Shown piece after piece: positions 27,286 to 36,261 of a stretch of DNA of 64,000 nt. Position 1 is the first letter of the stretch. Each line of letters begins with the position of its first letter. Below the pieces are notes generated by a model. That model made no database searches, was not told the origin of the DNA, and saw nothing but the letters and a program-made list of their open reading frames with translations. Position numbers and translations under genes: made by a program. The DNA is from Lacinutrix sp. 5H-3-7-4 (lineage in GTDB: Bacteria > Bacteroidota > Bacteroidia > Flavobacteriales > Flavobacteriaceae): NCBI RefSeq assembly GCF_000211855.2, contig NC_015638.1:1178001-1242000 (forward strand), given 5' to 3'.

Positions 27286-28353
27286 TTGAAACAAAAGAAA
27301 ATTACCATTATTTTACCTTCTTTAAAAGCAGGAGGAGCAGAAAGAGTTATGTCATTTGTTTCTCAAAATTTAAATAGAAACAAGTATAATGTAACGCTTC
27401 TAGTACTTGGTTATAAAGCAGATTCTGTTTACAATACCGATGGAGTTAAAACTATGTTTTTAAATAGTTCCAGGTTGTTATATTCTTTATTAGAAATTAC
27501 TAAGTATATATTTAAAAAAAAACCTAATATTATTATTAGTTCTGTAACACATGTCAATTTATTTATGGCAGTTTTATCCTTTGTATTTTATAAAATAAAT
27601 TTTGTTGCTAGAGAGGCTAGTGTCATTAGTACAATAAGTGAACATAGTAAATCTATTTTAGCCAATAAATATTTAATTAAGTTTTTATATCCAAGATTTA
27701 AAAAAATAATATGCCAATCAGAAGATATGAAGGAAGATTTAAATCTAACGTATAATCTTAAAAAAGAGAAGTTGGTAGTTATTAATAATCCCATAACAAA
27801 AATTTATCCTGTTAAACAAAAGAATTTATCTATAAATGATCCTGTTAAATTTATTACGGTTGGTCGCTTGAGTCAGGAAAAAGGACACGAAAGAATACTT
27901 AAAAGTTTAATAAATATAAAATATGATTTTAAGTATTGTATTATTGGTTCAGGACCTTTAAAAAACAATTTAAAAGCTTTAGTTGCAGAATTAAACTTAA
28001 TAGATAAAGTAACTTTTATTGATTACACAAATAAAGTATCAGAAGAACTTAGTAAAGCAGACCTTTTTTTACAAGGTTCATATGTAGAGGGTTTTCCTAA
28101 TGCGGTACTAGAAAGTTGTGTTGTTGGCACACCTGTTTTAGCATTTAATGCACCTGGCGGAACAAAAGAAATTATAAAGAATAATGTTACTGGGTATATA
28201 GTTAATTCTGAACAAGAATGGTTAGATAAAATTGAGGATATTGAACACTTAGTTAATATGGATCCATTTATTGTTAGTGAATTTGTTAAAAATAAATTTA
28301 GTGAAATTCATATTTTAAAAAAGTATGAGTTTCTTCTTGAAAACTTAAATTAA
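27286..28353 (+). CDS. Glycosyltransferase family 4
   Basis: A 355-residue GT-B fold glycosyltransferase. The N-terminal motif SLKAGGAERVMSFVS, the central FITVGRLSQEKGHERI and the C-terminal EGFPNAVLE (E-x7-E) followed by GTPVLAFNAPGG are the hallmarks of GT4 retaining enzymes using nucleotide-sugar donors. It acts on the cytoplasmic side in repeat-unit assembly. The start is TTG at 27286. The next gene, 1 base downstream, encodes a related GT4 enzyme, so the pair may be a tandem duplication. Confidence 0.9.
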   Translation: MKQKKITIILPSLKAGGAERVMSFVSQNLNRNKYNVTLLVLGYKADSVYNTDGVKTMFLNSSRLLYSLLEITKYIFKKKPNIIISSVTHVNLFMAVLSFVFYKINFVAREASVISTISEHSKSILANKYLIKFLYPRFKKIICQSEDMKEDLNLTYNLKKEKLVVINNPITKIYPVKQKNLSINDPVKFITVGRLSQEKGHERILKSLINIKYDFKYCIIGSGPLKNNLKALVAELNLIDKVTFIDYTNKVSEELSKADLFLQGSYVEGFPNAVLESCVVGTPVLAFNAPGGTKEIIKNNVTGYIVNSEQEWLDKIEDIEHLVNMDPFIVSEFVKNKFSEIHILKKYEFLLENLN

Positions 28354-28354
28354 A

Positions 28355-29518
28355 ATGAGGTTTGTATTTCTAATAAATAGATTAACCATGGGTGGAGCTG
28401 AACGTGTAGTCGTTAACCTAGCAAATAAATTAATAAAAAACAATCATGCTGTAGAAATTATTTGTTTAGAGAAAAGTGATGTAGCATATAATATAGATTC
28501 AAAATGTAAAGTACACACTCTAACTAACCACGAAGTAAATAATGGACTTTTAAAGTATTTATTTTTGATATATCAAGCATATAAACTTAAAAGATATATT
28601 TCTAAAAATAAAATTAAAGTTGTTCAAAGTCATTTATATAGAGCAAACTATGTCAATGTTTTGTCAAAAAAACTTTTTTTTTCAAAACATATATCGCAAA
28701 TAATTAATCATAGCTCTTGCTCCAGGTATAAAAATAGTGGGATAAAAGGGAAATTAAATTTATTTTTAATAAAAAATCTTTATTCAAAATCAAACGTTAT
28801 TGTTGCAATTTCAAAAATGATGAAATTTGAAATTGAAGAGATTACAAAAAGAAATGATGTTTTAGTAATAAATAACCCTCATGAATTAGATGTAATTAAA
28901 AAGAAAATGCATGAGGAAGTTCATGAATTTGAATTTCAAGATAATAAAAATTACATAATATGTATTGGTCGTTTGATTCCTTTAAAAAGAAATCAAGATA
29001 TAATAAATGTAATTCCTAAATTGAATACAAATATAGAATTATTGTTTTTAGGAGATGGTGAAGAGAAAGAAAAGCTTATTAATTTGGCTACTGATTTAAA
29101 GGTTAAAAACAGAGTTCATTTTTTAGGTACTGTAAGTAACCCTTTTAAATATATTTGTAAATCAGATTTTGTTGTTAGTTGTTCAGAAACAGAAGGGTTT
29201 CCAAATGTTTTAATAGAAGCTATGGTGTGTAAAACAATTGTTATATCCACAGATTGTGTAAGTGGACCAAGAGAAATTATAGCACCAAATACTAATTTTT
29301 TAGACACAATAAATTATCCACTTAATTCATTTACAAAACAAGATTATGGTATACTTTATCCTGTTGGAGATTATTTTGCCTTAAAAAATGCAATTGTTGA
29401 TGTTATTTCAAATAATTATAAAACGGAAATTGAAGAAAAAGCATTTAAACAAGCAAAAAAATATGATATAGAAAACATCATTTTAGATTATAAATCAAAA
29501 CTATTTAATTTAAATTAA
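28355..29518 (+). CDS. Glycosyltransferase family 4
   Basis: A 387-residue GT4 glycosyltransferase. INRLTMGGAERVVVNLANKL at the N-terminus, ICIGRLIPLKRNQDII in the middle and EGFPNVLIE (E-x7-E) near residue 287 define the family. Sugar donor and acceptor cannot be read from the sequence. The ATG follows the previous stop by one base. A 125-base gap with a promoter element separates it from the deacetylase gene. Confidence 0.9.
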   Translation: MRFVFLINRLTMGGAERVVVNLANKLIKNNHAVEIICLEKSDVAYNIDSKCKVHTLTNHEVNNGLLKYLFLIYQAYKLKRYISKNKIKVVQSHLYRANYVNVLSKKLFFSKHISQIINHSSCSRYKNSGIKGKLNLFLIKNLYSKSNVIVAISKMMKFEIEEITKRNDVLVINNPHELDVIKKKMHEEVHEFEFQDNKNYIICIGRLIPLKRNQDIINVIPKLNTNIELLFLGDGEEKEKLINLATDLKVKNRVHFLGTVSNPFKYICKSDFVVSCSETEGFPNVLIEAMVCKTIVISTDCVSGPREIIAPNTNFLDTINYPLNSFTKQDYGILYPVGDYFALKNAIVDVISNNYKTEIEEKAFKQAKKYDIENIILDYKSKLFNLN

Positions 29519-29567
29519 AGAGTAGTTTCTTATTTTTTTTAGCTTTACCTTTCCTTTTTAACATTTT

Positions 29568-29575
29568 TACTTTTG
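29568..29575 (+). promoter_or_regulatory. -7 promoter element (TAnnTTTG) before the polysaccharide deacetylase gene
   Basis: TACTTTTG matches the consensus, 68 bases before the ATG at 29644 in one of the larger gaps within the locus. It could give an internal transcript for the deacetylase-formyltransferase pair. Confidence 0.4.
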
Positions 29576-29643
29576 CTATCTTAAGTTTATATACCTTTTG
29601 TAGCTAGATCAAATATTTAAACATATTTAATAAATTATAAATC

Positions 29644-30606
29644 ATGAATGGAAATTTTATTGTTTCTTTAGATTACGAGCTAATGTGGGGAGTTAGAGAT
29701 AAAAAAACTATCTCTAATTATGGAGAAAATATAAATAATGTTAGTGAAATAATTCATGAGTTATTAATTCTATTTAATAAATATAATATTAATGCAACTT
29801 TTTCTACAGTTGGCTTTCTTTTCGCTAAGAATAAAGAAGAGCTAATAAATTACATACCTAAACAACTTCCAAAGTATAAAAATGATAATTTAAGTCCTTA
29901 TAAGGGTTATATTGACAAAATTGGAGATGACTCTTCAGATTCTTATCATTATGCTTTAAAAGATATCTTAAAGATTAAAGATTGTGAAAATCATGAAATA
30001 TCTACGCATACATTTTCACATTATTACTGTTTAGAAGAAGGTCAAGAATATAAAGATTTTAAAGAAGATATAAATAGTGCGATAAAAATTGCAGAAAAAG
30101 AAGGTATAAAAATAAATACAATTATATTCCCAAGAAATCAATATAATTCTAAATATGATAAAATTTTAATTGAAGTAGGAATAAAAGCCTATCGAGGCAA
30201 TGAAAACATTTGGTTTTACAAAGAGAAAAATGGAGAAAAGGATTCAATGCTAAGAAGAATGATGAGACTAATAGATACTTACATTAATATATCTGGACAT
30301 AATTGTTATAACATTCAAAGTAATGATAATAACCTATTAATAAACTTACCATCAAGTAGATTTTTAAGGCCATATAATCCAAAATTAAAATTCTTGGAGA
30401 CATTTAGACTAAGACGAATTAAAAAAAGTATGACTTATGCAGCTAAAAAAGGTTTAGTTTACCATTTATGGTGGCATCCTCACAATTTTGGTTCCTATAA
30501 GGAGCTTAATTTTCAAATGCTTGAAAATATTTTAAAGCATTATAAAAAGTTGAATGAAAACTATGATTTTCAAAGTTCAACGATGTCTAGTTTTTTAAAA
30601 GTATAA
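29644..30606 (+). CDS. NodB-type polysaccharide deacetylase family protein
   Basis: A 320-residue protein with NodB-homology motifs: SLDYELMWG at residues 8-16 supplies the catalytic/metal Asp-10, ISTHTFSHYYC the metal-binding histidine pair, and WWHPHNFG the late histidine. The family removes N- or O-acetyl groups from sugars. There is no signal peptide, so it would act in the cytoplasm on a nucleotide- or lipid-linked sugar rather than on exported polymer. The following gene encodes a formyltransferase; deacetylation followed by N-formylation of the same amino group is an attractive inference. Confidence 0.83.
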   Translation: MNGNFIVSLDYELMWGVRDKKTISNYGENINNVSEIIHELLILFNKYNINATFSTVGFLFAKNKEELINYIPKQLPKYKNDNLSPYKGYIDKIGDDSSDSYHYALKDILKIKDCENHEISTHTFSHYYCLEEGQEYKDFKEDINSAIKIAEKEGIKINTIIFPRNQYNSKYDKILIEVGIKAYRGNENIWFYKEKNGEKDSMLRRMMRLIDTYINISGHNCYNIQSNDNNLLINLPSSRFLRPYNPKLKFLETFRLRRIKKSMTYAAKKGLVYHLWWHPHNFGSYKELNFQMLENILKHYKKLNENYDFQSSTMSSFLKV

Positions 30607-30610
30607 GTTT

Positions 30611-31372
30611 ATGAAAATATTATTTTTAGCAAAAGATTCTGACTCTTCTAAATATATGATTAATGCAGTTAAAAAAGATTATGCAATATCTAAAATAGTA
30701 TTAGAATCTGGGGTTAGTAAAACAAAGCTATTAAAAAGAAGAATAAAAAAATTAGGAGTATTTAAAGTTTTAGGACAATTATTATTTCAATTAGTAGTTG
30801 TTAAAATACTTAAAATCTCTAGTCGTGCTAGATTAAAAGAAATCATTGAAAGAGCTAATTTTGATAATACAGAATTAGATAGCGATAAAATTATTAAAGT
30901 AAATTCAGTAAATAATAAAGAGACTATTAATCTTATAAAACTAGAAAGTCCAGATGTTATAGTAGTAAATGGTACAAGAATTCTTTCTACCAAAGTATTG
31001 GAGTCTACTAATGCTATAATATTAAATACTCATGTAGGGATCACACCAAAATATAGAGGTGTGCATGGAGGTTATTGGTCTCTGGTTAATAAGGATATAG
31101 AAAACTTTGGTGTTACTGTGCATCTTATAGACAAAGGTATTGATACAGGTGATATTATATATCAGGATAGAGCTTATATATCTTCAAAAGATAATTTTAC
31201 GACTTATCCACTTATTCAGCTTGATAAAGGTATATCTTTGATGAAAAAAGCACTTTTAGATATTAAAAATAATAATCTACAAGCTTTTAAAAGAGATTTG
31301 CCAAGTAAATTGTGGTCTCACCCTACAATTGTTGAATATTTTTATAACCGTATTTTTAAAGATGTAAAATAG
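30611..31372 (+). CDS. Formyltransferase family protein (putative sugar N-formyltransferase)
   Basis: A 253-residue protein with the formyltransferase core in its second half. The catalytic triad of N10-formyl-tetrahydrofolate-dependent enzymes is visible: Asn-139 and His-141 in LNTHVGITPKYRG, and Asp-178 in DKGIDTGDII. The N-terminal about 100 residues are poorly conserved. Sugar N-formyltransferases of this group formylate amino sugars in O-antigens; methionyl-tRNA formyltransferase is longer, so it is not that. It lies 4 bases after the deacetylase gene. A 20-base sequence at its stop codon is repeated at the start of the next gene. Confidence 0.83.
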   Translation: MKILFLAKDSDSSKYMINAVKKDYAISKIVLESGVSKTKLLKRRIKKLGVFKVLGQLLFQLVVVKILKISSRARLKEIIERANFDNTELDSDKIIKVNSVNNKETINLIKLESPDVIVVNGTRILSTKVLESTNAIILNTHVGITPKYRGVHGGYWSLVNKDIENFGVTVHLIDKGIDTGDIIYQDRAYISSKDNFTTYPLIQLDKGISLMKKALLDIKNNNLQAFKRDLPSKLWSHPTIVEYFYNRIFKDVK

Positions 31373-31525
31373 ATGTTTCTATAACGTTAATTTAAATGTT
31401 ATTGAAAAGAATATGTATGAAAAAGAAGTAGGAAAATGTAATTTTAAAAAAATTATGCTATTTAAGAGAAAAAATTTTTTAATCTTTAATTAATATTTGT
31501 ATTTGGATGTTTTTATAACGTTAAT
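31372..31525 (+). repeat. 20-bp near-perfect direct repeat spanning a gene junction
   Basis: The sequences at 31372-31391 and 31506-31525 match in 19 of 20 positions and share the 8-bp palindrome TAACGTTA. The first copy overlaps the formyltransferase stop codon, the second encodes residues 4-10 of the next protein. The gap between them (124 bases of non-coding DNA) holds nothing else recognisable. Confidence 0.7.
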
Positions 31526-32639
31526 AACCAATGCTTTAATAATATTTTTTGGTTATAGAAAATTAAAAAAAGTAAAATCTATTTTAGTTAAATTACTATA
31601 TATTGCACTTTTTATAATGCATAATTGTGCTTTTATTTTAAACTATTTAAACAATTTAAAAGTCCAAAAAGATTCCTATAATTTTTACCTTAATGCTTTA
31701 AACGCATCAAAAATTACAGATTTAAACTTCATTGGTAGTCAGTTTATGTCTGTAATTGTTTTTCCATTTGTAAAATTAGGGATTTCCTATTTCTCAATTT
31801 CACTAATCTTTTCAACTCTTAGTCTTTATGCATTTTATAAATATTTTAATCATTTTTATAAAATGTATAAAAATGGAAACTATTACTACTTCTTTTTTCT
31901 AATGTTAATTTTTCTATTACCGTCATTGCATTATTGGACTGCAGGATTAACAAAAGAAGCTTTAATTTTTTATCTTATGAGTACTGTTTATTTTCAAATT
32001 CTAAAGGAAAACACTAATAATTTAATATTTATAATTGCACTACTTCTAATTCTATTAATTAGGCCATATATTTTTATAATTATTTTAATATCATATATAG
32101 CCTTTATTATGATAAATACGGTAAAACAAAATAAATATAAAATTATGTTATTATTATTAAGTGTCTCCTTTAGTATTATCATTTTAAAAAAGTTTTTAAA
32201 AATAGATGAATTTAATATTGCCACGATACATAATAGATTTGAACATATTATAGACTATAGTAGTCAAAATGGAGCTTCATCAATTGATTTGAAAAATTCA
32301 AATTATATAAGTCGTTTTTTTTTAGTGTTATTTAGGCCTTTGTTTTATGATGCAAAGGATGTATTTCAATTATGGATTTCTTTAGAAAATTTAATTAACT
32401 TATTATTAGCTGTAATATTTAGTTATTCTATTTTGTTAAAAAATAAAATAAAGGGTTTTTTTAAAGACAATTTATATGTAGTGTTATCAACAATATTTTT
32501 AGTGTTATTTTACTCTATATATCTATATAATCTAGGTTTAGCTTCTAGAATGAGGGTGATGTTTATTCCTTATTTTTACATATTATTTCTTACTTTATTT
32601 TTTAATAATAAAAATTATGATGAAGAAAAAATTAATTAG
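31497..32639 (+). CDS. EpsG/Wzy-like polytopic membrane protein
   Basis: A 380-residue protein with about ten hydrophobic segments and little else. A cytoplasmic or periplasmic loop reads FLLPSLHYWTAGLTKEALIFY, a pattern I associate with Wzy/EpsG-like polymerases in Bacteroidetes polysaccharide loci. The start is uncertain: a stop codon lies two codons upstream, so TTG at 31497 (or the TTG at 31503) is the first possible start and no nearby ATG gives a full first helix. It would be the third polymerase- or ligase-like membrane protein in the locus. It overlaps the next gene by 23 bases. Confidence 0.65.
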   Translation: MYLDVFITLITNALIIFFGYRKLKKVKSILVKLLYIALFIMHNCAFILNYLNNLKVQKDSYNFYLNALNASKITDLNFIGSQFMSVIVFPFVKLGISYFSISLIFSTLSLYAFYKYFNHFYKMYKNGNYYYFFFLMLIFLLPSLHYWTAGLTKEALIFYLMSTVYFQILKENTNNLIFIIALLLILLIRPYIFIIILISYIAFIMINTVKQNKYKIMLLLLSVSFSIIILKKFLKIDEFNIATIHNRFEHIIDYSSQNGASSIDLKNSNYISRFFLVLFRPLFYDAKDVFQLWISLENLINLLLAVIFSYSILLKNKIKGFFKDNLYVVLSTIFLVLFYSIYLYNLGLASRMRVMFIPYFYILFLTLFFNNKNYDEEKIN

Positions 32640-33774
32640 AGTAACAACTATACCTCTATCTCTAGAAAAGCTTTTGGGAGGTCAAATGTCTTTCATGAAA
32701 GATTTTTATAAAGTGAAAGCAGTCTCTTCAGATAAAGAAAAGCTTGAAGAAGTCGGTAAGATAGAAGGTGTTGAAACACATTGGATAGATTTAACAAGAA
32801 AAATCACACCAATAAAAGACATATTAGCTGTTTGGAAAATGTATAATTTTCTAAAAAAAGAAAAACCGCATTTTATACATTCACATACTCCTAAAGCTGG
32901 AATGGTTTCAATGTTAGCAGGTAAGTTAGCAGGCGTTCCAAATCGTCTACATACCGTAGCAGGATTACCATTATTAGAAAGTACTGGTGTAAAAAGAATA
33001 GTTTTAAATATTGTAGAAAAAATAACCTATTCTTGCGCTAGTAAAGTTTACCCAAACTCTAATGCACTTAAAAATATTATTATAGCTAATAATTTAGCTA
33101 AGCAAAATAAACTTAAAGTTATTGGTCATGGAAGTTCAAATGGTATAAACCTAGATTACTTTAATCCTGAAAATTTTACTGTTCAACAGATTGATACTCT
33201 AAAAAAACAGATAGGTATAAAAGCAGGACAATTTGTTTATATATTTGTTGGTAGAATAGTTAAAGACAAAGGTATCAATGAATTAATAGAAAGTTTTATA
33301 AAGGTAAATTTAGAGAACCCTAATACCAAACTATTGTTAGTTGGACCATTCGAATCAGATCTAGATCCAATTAAACCAGAGAACGTTATAAAAATAAAAG
33401 AAAACAAAAACATTATAGAAGTAGGCTATGTAAATGATGTTAGACCATATTTCTTAATATCTGATTTATTAGTATTTCCAAGCTATAGAGAAGGGTTTCC
33501 AAATGTCGTGATGCAAGCAGCTGCTATGGGACTTCCTTGTATTGTAAGTAATATTAATGGATGTAATGAAATAATCCAACAAAATAGCAATGGTTTAATT
33601 GTACCTGTTAAAGATGTAGAAAATTTAACTCTTAAAATGAAAGAGTTACTTTTGAATGAAGCTCTATATTTGAAACTTAAAACAAATACTAGAGAGAGTA
33701 TTAAAGATAGGTATGAACAAAAATTCATTTGGCATGAAATTTTAAATGAATACAAACAATTGGACAATGTATAA
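32617..33774 (+). CDS. Glycosyltransferase family 4 (PglA/WbpX-type group)
   Basis: A 385-residue GT4 enzyme. The N-terminal [17 protein letters not shown] and [14 protein letters not shown], the central [17 protein letters not shown] and the C-terminal [15 protein letters not shown] place it in the GT4 group that often accompanies PglC-type initiating transferases. In that motif the second catalytic-site glutamate of E-x7-E is replaced by glutamine (EGFPNVVMQ), a substitution usual for this subgroup as I know it. It directly precedes and overlaps the PglC-like gene, suggesting it adds the second sugar. Two ATGs are adjacent at 32617 and 32620. Confidence 0.88.
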   Translation: MMKKKLIRVTTIPLSLEKLLGGQMSFMKDFYKVKAVSSDKEKLEEVGKIEGVETHWIDLTRKITPIKDILAVWKMYNFLKKEKPHFIHSHTPKAGMVSMLAGKLAGVPNRLHTVAGLPLLESTGVKRIVLNIVEKITYSCASKVYPNSNALKNIIIANNLAKQNKLKVIGHGSSNGINLDYFNPENFTVQQIDTLKKQIGIKAGQFVYIFVGRIVKDKGINELIESFIKVNLENPNTKLLLVGPFESDLDPIKPENVIKIKENKNIIEVGYVNDVRPYFLISDLLVFPSYREGFPNVVMQAAAMGLPCIVSNINGCNEIIQQNSNGLIVPVKDVENLTLKMKELLLNEALYLKLKTNTRESIKDRYEQKFIWHEILNEYKQLDNV

Positions 33775-34372
33775 AGCTTTATTAAAACCAAGTTTAGATT
33801 GTATAGCAGCATTAATAGCTTTGGTAATATTTAGTCCATTATTTATAGTAGTATTAATACTGTTAATTTTTAATAATAACGGTAAGCCATTCTTTTTTCA
33901 AAAAAGACCAGGAAAAAACGAAAAAATATTTAAAGTCATTAAGTTTAAAACAATGACAGATAAAAAAGATGCTAATGGAAATTTATTACCCGATGCAAAA
34001 CGATTAACGCCAGTTGGAAAATTTGTAAGAAAAACATCTTTAGATGAGTTACCACAACTTATAAATGTTCTAAAAGGCGATATGAGTTTAGTAGGGCCAA
34101 GACCTTTACTTCCAGAATATTTACCTTTATATAACGACACTCAAAAAAAGAGACATGATGTAAAACCAGGAATAACAGGTTGGGCGCAAGTTAACGGTAG
34201 AAATGCCATTACCTGGAACAAGAAATTTGAATTAGATGTTTGGTATGTAAACAACATAAGCCTAATGTTAGATTTAAAAATAATTTTAAAAACTATTGGT
34301 AAAGTTATAAAATCTGAAGATATTAATACTGAAAATCAGGCGACTACATTTAAGTTTGATGGTAATAACTAA
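33767..34372 (+). CDS. PglC-like initiating sugar-phosphate transferase
   Basis: A small (about 201-residue) bacterial sugar transferase that moves a phospho-sugar from a UDP-sugar to undecaprenyl phosphate at the inner membrane. A single re-entrant N-terminal hydrophobic segment (about 8-30) is followed by [37 protein letters not shown] and [11 protein letters not shown], then [14 protein letters not shown], all family signatures. I prefer ATG 33767 ([12 protein letters not shown]), the typical start; an in-frame ATG at 33746 would add seven residues within the upstream gene. Genes for a bacillosamine-type sugar follow directly, so UDP-di-N-acetylbacillosamine is the likely donor. Confidence 0.9.
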   Translation: MYKALLKPSLDCIAALIALVIFSPLFIVVLILLIFNNNGKPFFFQKRPGKNEKIFKVIKFKTMTDKKDANGNLLPDAKRLTPVGKFVRKTSLDELPQLINVLKGDMSLVGPRPLLPEYLPLYNDTQKKRHDVKPGITGWAQVNGRNAITWNKKFELDVWYVNNISLMLDLKIILKTIGKVIKSEDINTENQATTFKFDGNN

Positions 34373-34378
34373 TTTAGT

Positions 34379-35032
34379 ATGAAAAATATAGAAAAAATAG
34401 CAATTATTGGAGCTGGCGGTTTTGGTAGAGAAGTAAAGTGTTTAATTGATGATATTAATACTAAAGAAAAACAATATGAAATTATTGGTTTTTTTGATGA
34501 TAATATTAAAGTTGGAGAATTTGTTAACGGTCTAAAGAATCTAGGACCTATAGCGTCTATTAATGATATTGACTATAATTTAAACGTAGCATTAGGCATA
34601 GGTGTTCCCATAATAAAAAAGAAACTAATTTCTAGTATAAATAATAGTAACATTAAATTTCCAAATTTAATTCACCCTAATGTTATTAAATCTAACGACC
34701 ACGTAGTATTAGGTGAAGGAAATATTATTTGCGCAGGTAATATTATTACTTGCAATATCAATATTCGAGATTTTGTAACACTAAATCTTTCTTGCACAGT
34801 TGGTCATGATACAACTATCAAAAATTACAGTTCATTTATGCCAAGTGTAAATATTTCTGGAGAGGTTGTAATTGAAGAAAACGTATATGTTGGCACTGGT
34901 GCTAAAATAATTAACAATTTAACAATTGGAGAAAGTACTATAGTGGGTGCTGGAGCTGTAGTTTCAAAAACCTTACCTGGAAATTGTACAGCAGTTGGTA
35001 TACCAGCAAAACCAATTAAATTTCATAATTAA
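34379..35032 (+). CDS. pglD: PglD/NeuD-like sugar N-acetyltransferase
   Basis: A 217-residue acetyltransferase with the two-part plan of this family: an N-terminal Rossmann-like domain (IAIIGAGGFGREVKCLI at about 7-23) that binds the UDP-sugar, and a C-terminal left-handed beta-helix (GEGNIICAGNIITCN, VGTGAKIINNLTIGEST, VGAGAVVSKTLPG). His in CTVGHDTTI is the expected catalytic base. In Campylobacter PglD acetylates the C4 amine to complete UDP-di-N-acetylbacillosamine. It sits between the PglC-like and PglE-like genes. Confidence 0.9.
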   Translation: MKNIEKIAIIGAGGFGREVKCLIDDINTKEKQYEIIGFFDDNIKVGEFVNGLKNLGPIASINDIDYNLNVALGIGVPIIKKKLISSINNSNIKFPNLIHPNVIKSNDHVVLGEGNIICAGNIITCNINIRDFVTLNLSCTVGHDTTIKNYSSFMPSVNISGEVVIEENVYVGTGAKIINNLTIGESTIVGAGAVVSKTLPGNCTAVGIPAKPIKFHN

Positions 35033-35040
35033 TTATAAAT

Positions 35041-36168
35041 ATGAACTCAAAAATATGGCTATCCTCACCACATATGGGAGGCAATGAGCAAACCTATATA
35101 AAAGAAGCTTTCGATACTAACTGGATTGCACCCTTAGGTCCAAATGTAAGAGGTTTTGAAAACGATTTAGAATCCTATTTAAAGGAAGATGTAAACGTAG
35201 CCGCATTATCTTCTGGAACAGCAGCAATACATTTAGCTTTAGTACAATTAGGAGTTAGTTTAAACGATGAGGTATTATGCCAAAGCATGACATTTTCAGC
35301 ATCAGCAAATCCAATTGCTTATCAAGGTGCAACACCTGTATTTATAGATAGCGAACCAGAAACATGGAACATGTGTCCTTTTCATTTAGAAACAGCAATA
35401 AAAGATAGAATTGCAAAAGGAAAAATACCTAAAGCCATTATTATAGTTCATTTATATGGCATGCCAGCTAAAATGGACGAGTTATTAGCTGTAGCTAATA
35501 AATATGAAATTCCAGTAGTAGAGGATGCCGCAGAAGCATTAGGTTCAACCTATAAAGGAAGAAAATGTGGTACGTTTGGAGATTATTCAATATTGTCTTT
35601 TAACGGTAACAAAATAATAACAACCTCTGGTGGTGGCGCAATGGTTTGTAATACTTTAAAAAAGAAACAAAATACTATATTTCTTGCCACTCAAGCAAGA
35701 GATCAAGCAGCACATTACCAACATTCTCAAATAGGTTATAATTATAGAATGAGTAATATTAGTGCAGGAATTGGTCGTGGGCAAATGGAAGTTTTAGACA
35801 AGCATATAGGTTTAAGGCGCAGCATGAATACATTTTATAAAGAGTTGTTTAAGGGTATTGATGGTGTAGTAGTGTTTACAGAACCTAACGAGCAATTGTT
35901 TTCAAATCATTGGCTAAGCTGTATTGTTATTAATAATGATGCGCCATTTACAAAAGAAGACTTATTTAATAAAATGCTTGAAGCTAATATTGAAACAAGA
36001 CCACTGTGGAAACCAATGCATTTACAACCCGTATTTAAAACAGCAGCTTATTACGGAGAAAAGGTAAGTGAAACATTATTTACTAACGGTTTATGTTTGC
36101 CTAGTGGCTCTAATCTAACTCAAAAAGAAAGAGATAGAATATCTCAAGTAATCAATAGCTTAAAATAA
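35041..36168 (+). CDS. pglE: PglE-like PLP-dependent sugar aminotransferase (DegT/DnrJ/EryC1/StrS)
   Basis: A 375-residue aminotransferase that should convert a UDP-4-keto-6-deoxy-HexNAc to the 4-amino sugar using glutamate and PLP. Motifs: LSSGTAAIHLAL (57-68), VEDAAEALGS, and the PLP lysine at 191 in SFNGNKIITTSGGG. The YRMSNISAGIGRGQ segment is typical. It lies 8 bases after pglD and 93 bases before the PglF-like dehydratase gene; together they form a complete 2,4-diamino sugar pathway. Confidence 0.93.
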   Translation: MNSKIWLSSPHMGGNEQTYIKEAFDTNWIAPLGPNVRGFENDLESYLKEDVNVAALSSGTAAIHLALVQLGVSLNDEVLCQSMTFSASANPIAYQGATPVFIDSEPETWNMCPFHLETAIKDRIAKGKIPKAIIIVHLYGMPAKMDELLAVANKYEIPVVEDAAEALGSTYKGRKCGTFGDYSILSFNGNKIITTSGGGAMVCNTLKKKQNTIFLATQARDQAAHYQHSQIGYNYRMSNISAGIGRGQMEVLDKHIGLRRSMNTFYKELFKGIDGVVVFTEPNEQLFSNHWLSCIVINNDAPFTKEDLFNKMLEANIETRPLWKPMHLQPVFKTAAYYGEKVSETLFTNGLCLPSGSNLTQKERDRISQVINSLK

Positions 36169-36201
36169 GCTTTTTTCAAGTACACAGCGTCTAAAACTCA
36201 G

Positions 36202-36226
36202 TTATATTTCTATATTGTAAATATAA
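36202..36226 (+). repeat. AT-only hairpin between pglE and pglF
   Basis: TTATATTT (36202-36209) and AAATATAA (36219-36226) are exact complements around a nine-base loop, with no T run after it. It is composed only of A and T in the stem, so it is a weak structure; it may be chance in this composition. Confidence 0.3.
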
Positions 36227-36261
36227 TTAAGATATTTGTACACTAAATTAAAGCATTTTAA

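Noticed and set aside
33483-33812. Open minus-strand frame of 109 codons across the GT4/PglC junction
   Set aside because: Overlaps two well supported plus-strand genes and has no domain.
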